Assembly (NCBI GenBank): GCA_021732085.1
Contig: JAKFVQ010000026.1
Location: forward strand, 50,901 to 114,900
Length of the DNA stretch: 64,000 bases
Direction: 5' to 3'
From: Candidatus Obscuribacterales bacterium
GTDB lineage: Bacteria > Cyanobacteriota > Vampirovibrionia > Obscuribacterales > Obscuribacteraceae
Shown piece by piece: positions 51,968 to 59,725 of this stretch. Under the pieces are notes generated by a model, which was not told where the DNA came from, did not search any database, and saw only the letters and a list, made by a program, of their open reading frames with translations. Within the stretch, counting starts at the first letter, position 1. Each line of letters starts with the position of its first letter. The translations under genes and the position numbers were made by a program.

Positions 51968-53317
51968 ATGACCGAGACGAGCCAAAATACGACGCTTGGT
52001 GCAAAACTATCCGAAAGATACGAGCTTATAGCTCCGATCGATCGGATGGGCAGCTCTGTCGTCTATAAGGTTAAAGATCGCCAGGATGGAATCATTAAGG
52101 CCTTAAAAGTTATCCCGGTTGTTAATGAGAATGGCATCGACCGATTTTTGGCAGATGCGGAGAAGGTAAAAAACGAAATCCACTTTCGCGGCGTTGCTCG
52201 CTTGCGGGAATACGGAATTGTCGAAGAAGATGGTGTGAAGACAGGTTTTCTTGTTCACGATCTCATCTCAGGTCGAAGTCTTTATCAGCTCTTGAATCGC
52301 CAGGGGCGAGTCGAACTCAAAGAAGCTCTCGATATATTCATTCAACTAGCTTCCTCAGTCGAGTATCTGCACGAGCATGGACTTGTTCATCTACAGCTCA
52401 GTCCACGCAAAGTACTCCTCTCCGACAGCGACGATTGCATCATCGTCAAACTGTTAGATTGCGGATTGTCCCGTCATCTCAGTGATCTAAAAATCGACCC
52501 CGCGGAAGAACTAAAGATGTTCCCCGAAGGAGTTCTTTACTTGAGTCCCGAGCAATGCGGAGCTTTGCCAGCGGATCATCGCACAGACATTTATGCTGTT
52601 GGCTGCATTATGTACGAGTGCCTCGTGGGCTTGCCACCATTCCTGAGCAAGAGTCCTTATGAAGTGACGCGTATGCATGTCGGCGAAGAAGCAAAGCCTC
52701 TACGCATGAGCCGCGACGATCTGAACTTTCCGCTTGAACTGGATTTGCTGGTTCTAAAATCTCTGCGGAAGAATCTGAATCAGCGCCAACAAACCATGAC
52801 CGAGCTGCGCGACGACTTGCTGCATGCACGAGACGAGTTAGCGAAGATGCCGGAGGAAGCGCCTCGGCGCACCACCGGTAAAGGCATCATGCCAGAAGTC
52901 GTCTCATCAATTATTGAAGATATCGCAGAATTGCTGGGCATGGATAGCGCGCTGAAGGTCAAGCTTGCAGTACCGGTTATCCTTGGATTTGTAGTTATAT
53001 TCGGTTCAGTCCTTGTTGGAATGGCATTGCATCCACATCAAGTTCGAATTGTAGAACAGGAGAGTGCAGCCGAGAAAAAATGGCGAGAACTAGATGAAGA
53101 GGGACAGCGCTACATTGAGCATGGCGACATCAATCGAGCAGAAACTGCCTACGTTAAAGCGCAACAATTAGCCGAACAATTCGGAGACAAAGATGAGCGT
53201 CACCTTCGCACGCTGCGAAAACTTGTAGACATATACGAAAGCGAAAAGCGCTACGACAAGGCAAGCGAAACTGAGGCGCGTGTGAAAGCGCTCATGGGCG
53301 AAGACGAAGCGAACTAA
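51968..53317 (+). CDS. Ser/Thr pseudokinase with membrane anchor and TPR tail
   Basis: This 449-residue protein has the Hanks kinase fold but broken catalytic motifs. The glycine loop reads DRMGSSVVYKV and lacks two glycines. Lys47 (ALKVI) is retained. The HRDLKPxN loop has become HLQLSPRKV, losing the catalytic Asp and the metal-binding Asn. DFG has become DCG with its Asp kept. The LSPEQ and DIYAVGCIMYE helix regions are well conserved. One membrane helix (about 332-354) leads to about 95 residues with TPR-like helices (AETAYVKAQQLAEQFGD). It shares the plan of the active kinases at 13439 and 27233. It may act as an allosteric partner or scaffold rather than an enzyme. Confidence 0.88.
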   Translation: MTETSQNTTLGAKLSERYELIAPIDRMGSSVVYKVKDRQDGIIKALKVIPVVNENGIDRFLADAEKVKNEIHFRGVARLREYGIVEEDGVKTGFLVHDLISGRSLYQLLNRQGRVELKEALDIFIQLASSVEYLHEHGLVHLQLSPRKVLLSDSDDCIIVKLLDCGLSRHLSDLKIDPAEELKMFPEGVLYLSPEQCGALPADHRTDIYAVGCIMYECLVGLPPFLSKSPYEVTRMHVGEEAKPLRMSRDDLNFPLELDLLVLKSLRKNLNQRQQTMTELRDDLLHARDELAKMPEEAPRRTTGKGIMPEVVSSIIEDIAELLGMDSALKVKLAVPVILGFVVIFGSVLVGMALHPHQVRIVEQESAAEKKWRELDEEGQRYIEHGDINRAETAYVKAQQLAEQFGDKDERHLRTLRKLVDIYESEKRYDKASETEARVKALMGEDEAN

Positions 53318-53318
53318 T

Positions 53319-53690
53319 TTACAGAAAGGTATCGCCTAAAGCGCTTCTCACTGCATTGACTATTCGCCAGCGATAGCTAAGGTGTATAGGAGGCCCCAAC
53401 GGTCCCCGCTCTAAAAGCACCTTGTCTATTGTCGTGACTTGATCACACCGGGCATAGGAATCTTTACTCAAACCACCTTCACCTGCCGGAATGTGCACAT
53501 GCACGCGAGGATGAGGACGGCCAATCGAGGAAGTCGTCGGCACCACAATTACATTAGAGGCGAATTCGTTTCGCCCCGATGTTGAAACCACAATTGCTGT
53601 TCGGGGTTGCTGTGGGTCATTCGGTTGATTCGGAGTATTAACCAGCCATACTTCGCCATTGCGCGGGAAAGTCTTCTGCGGTGTGGTCAT
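53319..53690 (-). CDS. mazF: MazF/PemK-type toxin
   Basis: This is a 123-residue endoribonuclease-toxin-like protein. The N-terminal strand block NGEVWLVNTP and PRTAIVVSTSGRNEFASNVIVVPTTS match the MazF/PemK core, and SYARCDQVTTIDKVLL carries the conserved Asp-Gln-Ile/Val-x-T region. The Arg of the catalytic loop (usually RP near residue 28) is present as Q-PRT. It overlaps the antitoxin stop by one base (TAATG), so translation is coupled. The gene ends 2 bp from the convergent pseudokinase. Confidence 0.85.
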   Translation of the reverse strand: MTTPQKTFPRNGEVWLVNTPNQPNDPQQPRTAIVVSTSGRNEFASNVIVVPTTSSIGRPHPRVHVHIPAGEGGLSKDSYARCDQVTTIDKVLLERGPLGPPIHLSYRWRIVNAVRSALGDTFL

Positions 53691-53950
53691 TATTCACCTT
53701 CTTGAGAATTCCAAATTCTCTTAGCGGCTTCTGTAGTGATTCTCGACCAGGCTGGGTCATTTAGTTCATGTGCTTGGTTCTTGTAATAGTTCGCATCGAA
53801 CTTATCCATAAAAGTGCTTGTCCACAGCTGAAGGGCTTCTTCAAAGACAGCGCTTCGAGACAAGGAATCGTTATCGCTGACATACGAATCGACGGCTCTT
53901 AGAAGCTCCGGACTAACGGAAACTGTAACCTTTTCCTTTCGCGAGTTCAT
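53690..53950 (-). CDS. Antitoxin of MazF-type pair, ribbon-helix-helix-like
   Basis: ATG 53950 sits 8 nt after GAGGA and gives 86 residues; the open frame continues upstream into comM but that part is not likely translated. KEKVTVSVSPELLRAVDSYVSDNDSLSRSAVFEEALQLW has the beta-helix-helix pattern of ribbon-helix-helix DNA-binding antitoxins rather than the AbrB fold of classical MazE. The C-terminal part (NYYKNQAHELNDPAWSRITTEAAKRIW) would cover the toxin. A palindrome lies just upstream. Confidence 0.82.
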   Translation of the reverse strand: MNSRKEKVTVSVSPELLRAVDSYVSDNDSLSRSAVFEEALQLWTSTFMDKFDANYYKNQAHELNDPAWSRITTEAAKRIWNSQEGE

Positions 53951-53968
53951 ATGCAATTCCTCAACAAC

Positions 53969-53983
53969 CATACTATTAGTATG
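53969..53983 (-). promoter_or_regulatory. Operator palindrome of MazEF-type module
   Basis: CATACT-ATT-AGTATG (53969-53983) is a perfect 6-bp inverted repeat 18 bp before the antitoxin start. It overlaps the probable -10 region on the minus strand (TACTAA). Autoregulation by the antitoxin is the expected use. Confidence 0.6.
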
Positions 53984-54011
53984 ACACATTTTCATACCTC
54001 CAAAGTGAAGT

Positions 54012-55556
54012 TTAGGCGCAGGTTCCGAAACGAAGGTGGCGATATTTGACCGCTTCGGCAATGTGCATGGGCTGGATATCGTCCGAACCTTCCAGGTCGG
54101 CAATAGTTCGAGCTATACGTTGAACCCGATCATAGGCGCGCGCTGAAAGCCCGAGTTGTGTTACCGCACGCGCAAGAACTTCTCTGACGGAATCGCTTAG
54201 TTTGCAGTAGCGGCGCAACTCTGCTTGTCCAAGCTGACTGTTGAAGAGGAAGTTGCCCTCTGGCATGCGCTCGCGTTGCCGCTCAACGCCGCTCATCACC
54301 TTCAAACGCATCATTTCTGAGGATTCGGACGGACGCTGAGATGACATTTCCATTTCAGTTATGCGGCCAACTTCGATTTGGATATCAATGCGATCCAATA
54401 TTGGTCCGGATATCCTAGCCCAGTAGCGGTCAGCCTGGTATGGAGAGCAAACACAATACTTGATTTGATCTCCTCGATAGCCACAAGGACAAGGGTTGCA
54501 CGCACCGACTAAAAGGAAATTCGCTGGAAACGTAAAACAACTTTGGGCACGGCTAATCGTCACGTTGCCAGTTTCCATCGGTTGCCTCAATGAATCAAGA
54601 TGCGAGCGAGAAAACTCTGTCATCTCATCGAGAAATAAAACACCAAGATGGCTGAGCGAAATTTCGCCTGGTTTCGGAAACGTTCCGCCGCCGACTAAGC
54701 CTGGCAAGGACGCCGAATGATGCGGATTTCGAAAAGGGCGTTGCGAAACGACTCCCATTTTCTCGTTGAGTTTACCGGCGACGCTGTAGAGCTTTGTGAG
54801 TTCAAGCGCCTCATCGAAGGATAAGCTTGGCATGATGCCAGGCATGCGTTGCGCAAGCATAGATTTACCTGAACCAGGTGGCCCGACCATAAGCACGTTG
54901 TGACGTCCTGCCGCTGCAATCATCAGAGCGCGCTTAGCTCCGTTCTGTCCTTTAACGTCGGCAAAGTCAGGAAATTCTTTGAGCGGATTCGACAAGCTTT
55001 CAAATCGCTCACGCGCCGAAGAATAAATCGGACTCATCGAAGTCGGTTGGCAAAGCAAAGTACAAACTTGTTTCAAATGACTTACTGCATAAACGTTCAG
55101 CCCTGCCAGAAGCGCCGCCTCATGGGCATTGACCTCAGGCACAATGATGTTCGATGCGCCGCTTGCTTTGCACGCCATGGCAGTAGCCAAAACACCATTG
55201 ACACCACGGACGGAGCCATCAAGACCCAGTTCTCCCACCATCCAAAAATCACCTAATCGCTCAACCGGTAGTTGTCCCGTTGACGAAAGTATCGCCACAG
55301 CAATCGGAAGATCCAGGAATGGACCTTCCTTTCGCGTGTCAGCCGGTGCAAGATTTACTGTCCACTTCTTGGCGGCGGGCATCAAAATTTCACACGCTCG
55401 TATAGCAGAACGAACCCGGTCTTGTGATTCTTTAACAGCAGTATCCGGAAGACCAACAATATGGATCTGTCCCATACCGCCGCTGCAATCAACCTCCACT
55501 TCAATGCGATAAGCATCGACTCCATTTACCGCACCGGAATAGACTCTGCTGAACAT
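54012..55556 (-). CDS. comM: ComM/YifB-like Mg-chelatase-related ATPase
   Basis: ComM is an AAA+ helicase that promotes branch migration during natural transformation; in many bacteria it is annotated YifB. ATG 55556 follows AGGAGAGG and gives 514 residues; the 22 codons open upstream look non-coding. The N-terminal Lon-like domain reads GAVNGVDAYRIEVEVDCSGG and IVGLPDTAVKESQDRVRSAIR. Walker A is VGPPGSGKSMLAQRMPGI, and Walker B is LGVLFLDEMTEF. Four cysteines of the zinc loop lie in ACNPCPCGYRGDQIKYCVC. The C-terminal helical block LSARAYDRVQRIARTIADL is complete. It may give the cell competence for DNA uptake. Confidence 0.93.
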   Translation of the reverse strand: MFSRVYSGAVNGVDAYRIEVEVDCSGGMGQIHIVGLPDTAVKESQDRVRSAIRACEILMPAAKKWTVNLAPADTRKEGPFLDLPIAVAILSSTGQLPVERLGDFWMVGELGLDGSVRGVNGVLATAMACKASGASNIIVPEVNAHEAALLAGLNVYAVSHLKQVCTLLCQPTSMSPIYSSARERFESLSNPLKEFPDFADVKGQNGAKRALMIAAAGRHNVLMVGPPGSGKSMLAQRMPGIMPSLSFDEALELTKLYSVAGKLNEKMGVVSQRPFRNPHHSASLPGLVGGGTFPKPGEISLSHLGVLFLDEMTEFSRSHLDSLRQPMETGNVTISRAQSCFTFPANFLLVGACNPCPCGYRGDQIKYCVCSPYQADRYWARISGPILDRIDIQIEVGRITEMEMSSQRPSESSEMMRLKVMSGVERQRERMPEGNFLFNSQLGQAELRRYCKLSDSVREVLARAVTQLGLSARAYDRVQRIARTIADLEGSDDIQPMHIAEAVKYRHLRFGTCA

Positions 55557-55835
55557 AGACCTCTCCTCCCATATGCGCGCAGACGCCGCGCCCGCCAAAT
55601 CGGCAAGAGCAGAAAACGTCACCTCTTGTAAACAAAAAATTGCTTCCTACTCTAATAACGACAAAACCATGCCAAGGGTTCAAATTTCTTCAAAACTTTT
55701 TTCCCTCATTACACTTTTTAGACCAAATGTTTAGAAATCCCAAAGCATATACAGCACATCAAATTCAGTAAAACTCTGTGGCTAGCCCTGTTTAGCGAGT
55801 TGTCAACATGGCGGCACGAGAGATTCGAAGAGGCG
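55557..55835. other. Divergent intergenic region
   Basis: This stretch lies between comM (leftward) and the Fur-boxed operon (rightward). It holds A/T-rich sequence and no gene. The rightward control elements are annotated separately. Confidence 0.5.
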
Positions 55836-55857
55836 TACAATTGAGAATCATTCTCAA
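55836..55857 (+). promoter_or_regulatory. Fur box overlapping -10 of iron operon
   Basis: TTGAGAATCATTCTCAA (55841-55857) is a perfect 17-bp palindrome. Its core TGAGAATCATTCTCA matches the 7-1-7 Fur consensus TGATAATnATTATCA at 12 of 14 positions and is a form widely seen at Fur-repressed promoters. TACAAT (55836-55841) immediately before it is a good -10, so bound Fur would block RNA polymerase. The first gene starts 35 bp downstream. Confidence 0.88.
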
Positions 55858-55892
55858 ACTGACAATAACGCCCGAGAAAATGAGATAAACAA

Positions 55893-56996
55893 ATGACTAT
55901 TCGTAGAACAGAATTCGGCTTTGGCCTCGAAGCAGAGTACCTATTAATAGATAAAAACAGCTTTCGCCCATTATTCTGCGACGATCTTGATGCTGACGAT
56001 CTTCTGAACCTCGTCGAAAGGATTCCCGTTTCCGACATCGGCGTTGACGGTTTCAACATCAAGCCGCTTCATCGAAAAGCCATTCCTTATCTAATAGAAG
56101 GCTACTACTTAACCGATGACGACATGAAGCCTCTCAAGCTCCTGCCGAAAGGAATCGAGCTTAGGACGCCAATTGCACCGTCAATCGAAGAAGCCATCCA
56201 AACTCTTCGCTTGCTGACAAAAAGATTGAACCTAGCGGTCTCCGATCGGGACTGGGCACTGTGCTCTCTATCTCATCATCCTGTCGAAACTAATTTTCAA
56301 GCTAAGAGAAACTACCGGAGAGATGATTATTGGCAGTGGGCCTTAACTGCAATGACAACTTTCGGTCCGGACATAAACATTAGCGTTCCGGCTGAAATAG
56401 GCAATTCTATCGATCTAAATGCATTAGAAGAAAAAATCAATTATTACATGCCACCACTGGTGGCGCTTTCATTCGCCTCACCATTCGAAAGAGGGAAGCT
56501 CTGGGAAGTTGACGGAAAGCAAGGACTGTCTGTCCGAACTTACAAGCGATCAACCTGCGCTCCCTTATTTTACGTGCACAAAGAACCAGAACTGCGCTTT
56601 GAATTCAAAGGCTTCGAAATGCCATTAAACTTCGAGGACTACGATGCCTTCTTCCTCACAAGCCTGGCCATTCTTCTCGACCCCGCGCTGAACAAGTCAG
56701 CAGGCAACGACGATCGAATTGCACAACTCAGAAGACTATCGGTAGACGGACTGAGCCGCGAAGAAGGCGAGATCGCCCAAGAGGTCATTTTCAGTGCGCG
56801 CAAAATCGCAAGGCATTATCAACTACCAAGTGAGAAGTTAGCGATTTTGGAGCAAAGATTACAAGCAAATGACTGTCCTTCAAAAAACCTGATAGAAACT
56901 TATCTGGCCTCAGGTTCTATGGAGAACGTTTTGCAAAATCTTTCCAACTTACTGGAAAAGAACACGGATAAGCAACTCACATTGCAAACGGCATGA
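55893..56996 (+). CDS. GCS2-type carboxylate-amine ligase-like protein
   Basis: This 367-residue protein resembles the glutamate-cysteine ligase family 2 (YbdK/GCS2) fold, which activates a carboxylate with ATP and joins it to an amine. Visible marks are EFGFGLEAEYLLID at the N-terminus (family G-x-E-x-E), GIELRTPIAPSIEEAI (family E-x-R-T-P), FGPDINISVPAE in place of the usual G-x-H-V-H-V-G-x-P, and the late SPFERGKLW and LRFEFKG strands. The His pair of the classical enzymes is not seen, so its substrates probably differ from glutamate and cysteine. It heads a Fur-boxed operon with an MFS transporter and a PepSY protein, which suggests that it builds or modifies an iron-binding metabolite (inference). 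Confidence 0.72.
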   Translation: MTIRRTEFGFGLEAEYLLIDKNSFRPLFCDDLDADDLLNLVERIPVSDIGVDGFNIKPLHRKAIPYLIEGYYLTDDDMKPLKLLPKGIELRTPIAPSIEEAIQTLRLLTKRLNLAVSDRDWALCSLSHHPVETNFQAKRNYRRDDYWQWALTAMTTFGPDINISVPAEIGNSIDLNALEEKINYYMPPLVALSFASPFERGKLWEVDGKQGLSVRTYKRSTCAPLFYVHKEPELRFEFKGFEMPLNFEDYDAFFLTSLAILLDPALNKSAGNDDRIAQLRRLSVDGLSREEGEIAQEVIFSARKIARHYQLPSEKLAILEQRLQANDCPSKNLIETYLASGSMENVLQNLSNLLEKNTDKQLTLQTA

Positions 56997-57000
56997 AGCA

Positions 57001-58383
57001 GTGAATCTTTTTAAGAGCCCAGACGCCACCAACGCCTCGCGCGATTACATTTTGATCTGTTGCTGCAAAGCAATCAGAACAATGGGCTTCGGGCTTGCAT
57101 CGGTGGTTTTGGCTCTCTACTTGATTGAAAGAGGATTCACAAAACCTGAAGTCGGTATGCTTCTCTCGGCTACCTTGATACAGGACGCAATTCTCACTAC
57201 GTCAGTATCTGCACTTGCATCGCGATTTTCGTCGCGACAGTTACTTTTCCTCTCCAGCTCTGTCATGCTCATTGGTGCACTCGTGCTTGCATTTGCAAAT
57301 GACAAATGGGTTTTAGCCATAGCTGTGATCTGTGGGATCATTAGCCCCGCTGGATTTGAAGGTGGACCTTTTGCCGCACTAGAGCAAAGCATCGTAGCCA
57401 AAACGCAGCAGGCATCATCACTAACTAAAGCCTTATCAATTTACAATATGCTCGGTTTCGGTGGTGCAGCAATGGGCGCACTGCTTGCAGGGCTTCTCCT
57501 GAGCGGTGCTTTAAAACCGGCATCTCCGCTCCATGCTTACCAATCGATTTTGTTAGCTTATGCATTCTGTGCTCCATTACTTGCAGTTCTCTACGGACTG
57601 CTCAAGACAGCCGTTGGCAAAACGAGCGAAAACGATTCGGCTACGCAAAAGAAGCAAGGTCCTGAACCTATTGGTGAACAAGATCTCAATGGCCAGCATC
57701 AGGACGCTCCCAAGCTGAATAGACTCTGGCAATTTGCGGCCCTCCAAAGCCTGGACGCGTTCGGCGGCGGCTTCATAGTGCAATCCATGCTTACTTTATG
57801 GTTCTACCAGCAGTATCAGCTCGATGCAATTTTCCTGGGCAGCATTTTCTTCTGGTGTAATATCATTGCCGCATTTTCCTTCCTGCTGGCACCATGGATT
57901 ACGAAACGAATTGGACTCTTGCAAACAATGGTGTTTACGCACTTGCCATGCAGTCTTACACTATGCTTACTTCCTTTTCTTCCGTCGAAGGAATGGGCTG
58001 CTGGACTTCTTATTGCTCGCAGCTTTTTCTCATCGATGGATATCCCCGTTCGGCAAGCATACAGCATGCTCATTGTTGCTGAAAAAGATCGCGCATTTGC
58101 AGCCGGACTCACAAGCTCTTCAAGGGCGATTGCGCAATCACTTTCGCCTTCAATTAGCGGCTTTCTTATGCAGCATTTCTTTCTTGCAAGTCCACTGATT
58201 TGCGCAGGAATCGCAAAGAGTGCCTATGACCTGCTTTTGTATTTCGCGTTTAAGAACGTTCCACTAGATGGCTCCACAGATTCAGTTGAACACAAGCCAA
58301 GCGCTCGAAAACAGCCTTCAATCCGTCCCGACACAGCGGCTCCCGAGAAGGAACACGTGGCAGTTGGAAGCAGCCGCACATGA
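57001..58383 (+). CDS. MFS transporter, iron-regulated operon
   Basis: This is a 460-residue major-facilitator protein with 12 membrane helices and a hydrophilic central loop (about 200-240, TSENDSATQKKQGPEPIGEQD). It starts at GTG 57001, 4 bp after the ligase-like stop. Typical marks are helix-2/3 loop RGFTKPEVGMLLSA and ASRFSSRQLLFL, and the second half opens at LWQFAALQSLDAFGGGF. MFS members in siderophore loci export the metallophore or import it from the periplasm; the sequence does not tell which. The C-terminal 50 residues are soluble and basic/Pro-rich. Its stop overlaps the next start as ATGA. Confidence 0.88.
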   Translation: MNLFKSPDATNASRDYILICCCKAIRTMGFGLASVVLALYLIERGFTKPEVGMLLSATLIQDAILTTSVSALASRFSSRQLLFLSSSVMLIGALVLAFANDKWVLAIAVICGIISPAGFEGGPFAALEQSIVAKTQQASSLTKALSIYNMLGFGGAAMGALLAGLLLSGALKPASPLHAYQSILLAYAFCAPLLAVLYGLLKTAVGKTSENDSATQKKQGPEPIGEQDLNGQHQDAPKLNRLWQFAALQSLDAFGGGFIVQSMLTLWFYQQYQLDAIFLGSIFFWCNIIAAFSFLLAPWITKRIGLLQTMVFTHLPCSLTLCLLPFLPSKEWAAGLLIARSFFSSMDIPVRQAYSMLIVAEKDRAFAAGLTSSSRAIAQSLSPSISGFLMQHFFLASPLICAGIAKSAYDLLLYFAFKNVPLDGSTDSVEHKPSARKQPSIRPDTAAPEKEHVAVGSSRT

Positions 58384-59591
58384 ATACGCAGATAGAAATT
58401 GAAGACGAGAATCACCTTGCCGATCATTCAATCGCTAAAACGGCGGCGCCACATGCAAAGAAGCCATCTAAAGTAAAAAAACTGTCCTTCCAGGTACACA
58501 AATATGTCGGAGTTGTTGCAGCGGCCTACATGCTGATGATGAGCTTAAGCGGCACATCGCTTGTTTTCCATGATGAAATAGAATCCTGGCTTTGCCCGGA
58601 ATCTGCGCCCATAATTGGAACATCACTCGCATCAAATGACCTGATTTTCCAGAAATGCAGGGAGAAATTCCCGCAATTCGAATTTGGGAATTTAATTGCA
58701 GATCCCTGGCACCGACCAACGCAAGTGTTTGGATCGGGTCCTGAGGGGAAGAAAATCACTTGCGAATCAAACCCATTTACGGGAGAGTTCATTCGTTTGA
58801 GGGAAGGAAACCAGGCGCTCAAATTTCTTTGCGAATTACATTTCAATCTATTGAATGGCAGCACAGGCAGAACCGCAAATGGAATCGGTGCATTGATTCT
58901 GCTTACTTTAACAGTGACCGGATTAACGATCTGGTGGCGGGGTATTCAATCAATCAAAGCCAGCTTTGATCTTCTCCCCAAGAAGGCAACGGTAACGCCA
59001 AGAAGGCGAGTGTCAGTGATTCTGACGAGGAACTTGCATGCAACAATTGGCGCGTGCTTAGCACCGCTTTTAGTGGTCTGGGGACTGAGTGGATTTTACT
59101 TCGGTTTCCCTGCATTTGTAGAAAGTGCAGTCAATTTGTTTTTACCTGTTTCATCGCAGAAGAAGGAACCGGAAATACAAAGCGCCAATCCAGGAGTCCG
59201 AGCCAACACATCAATGACGGTAGACTCATTCGTCAACAACGCACGATCCGCTGCCATCGATTTTGATTTTGTGTCTCGCATTTCTATGCCCGACAAAAAG
59301 AAAAAGTCAGTTCGCGTCTGGCTTCTAAAATCAAAAGCCACCAAAGAGAAATGCCAGGTATTCCTCGACCCGGTCTCTGGCTCCGTGCTAGCCGTGTCCA
59401 AGTCGGAGAGCACACCGGCAGGCGATCTATTCCTGCAGACGCTAACTAAACTGCATTTTGGAAGCATCGGCGGAAGCACGACAAAGTTCTTATGGTTGCT
59501 CGTCGGACTTACACCAGCAATCCTTGCAGTTAGCGGCATCATGATTTTTGTTCAAAAGCACTTGAGCAAGAAGCGACTGCACCACAAATAA
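58380..59591 (+). CDS. PepSY-associated membrane protein, putative ferric-siderophore reductase
   Basis: This is a 403-residue protein with four membrane helices. SFQVHKYVGVVAAAYMLMMSLSGTSLVF near residue 38 has the family HxxxG (H44) of PepSY-TM proteins. CELHFNLLNGSTGRTANGIGALILL near 150 adds the second His-rich helix, followed by TGLTIWWRG, HATIGACLAPLLVVWGLSG near 220, and a final LHFGSIGGSTTKFLWLLVGLTPAILAVSG. The paired histidines could bind heme, as proposed for PiuB/FegB-like siderophore reductases. It overlaps the MFS gene by ATGA and ends the Fur-boxed operon. A role in releasing iron from an imported chelate is likely but not shown by sequence. Confidence 0.85.
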   Translation: MNTQIEIEDENHLADHSIAKTAAPHAKKPSKVKKLSFQVHKYVGVVAAAYMLMMSLSGTSLVFHDEIESWLCPESAPIIGTSLASNDLIFQKCREKFPQFEFGNLIADPWHRPTQVFGSGPEGKKITCESNPFTGEFIRLREGNQALKFLCELHFNLLNGSTGRTANGIGALILLTLTVTGLTIWWRGIQSIKASFDLLPKKATVTPRRRVSVILTRNLHATIGACLAPLLVVWGLSGFYFGFPAFVESAVNLFLPVSSQKKEPEIQSANPGVRANTSMTVDSFVNNARSAAIDFDFVSRISMPDKKKKSVRVWLLKSKATKEKCQVFLDPVSGSVLAVSKSESTPAGDLFLQTLTKLHFGSIGGSTTKFLWLLVGLTPAILAVSGIMIFVQKHLSKKRLHHK

Positions 59592-59655
59592 CAAGCAATG
59601 CGCAGGCCAAGTCATAGCCGCGCAAGTCCCGTCAAGCCGCTCATCTAAAGCCTGA

Positions 59656-59720
59656 GGCGCTCCAATTCGCGGCACTCCGAAGCCCGCTGGAAGCGTGCGC
59701 TCCAATTCACGGCGCGGCCG
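59656..59720 (-). repeat. Dispersed palindromic repeat, intergenic copy
   Basis: Read on the minus strand, this holds two half-units starting AATTGGAGCGC, one followed by ACGCTTCCAGCGGGCTTCGG. It is related to the copy inside the glycosyltransferase gene (4052-4112), with the same order of AGCGC, CTTCCAG and GCTTCG. It fills most of the gap between the PepSY gene and the TPR lipoprotein. Confidence 0.6.
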
Positions 59721-59725
59721 TAACT

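Noticed and set aside
55893..56996. Authentic glutamate-cysteine ligase for glutathione
   Set aside because: The usual His-x-His block of the family is replaced by DINISVP, no gshB is adjacent, and the operon is Fur-boxed.
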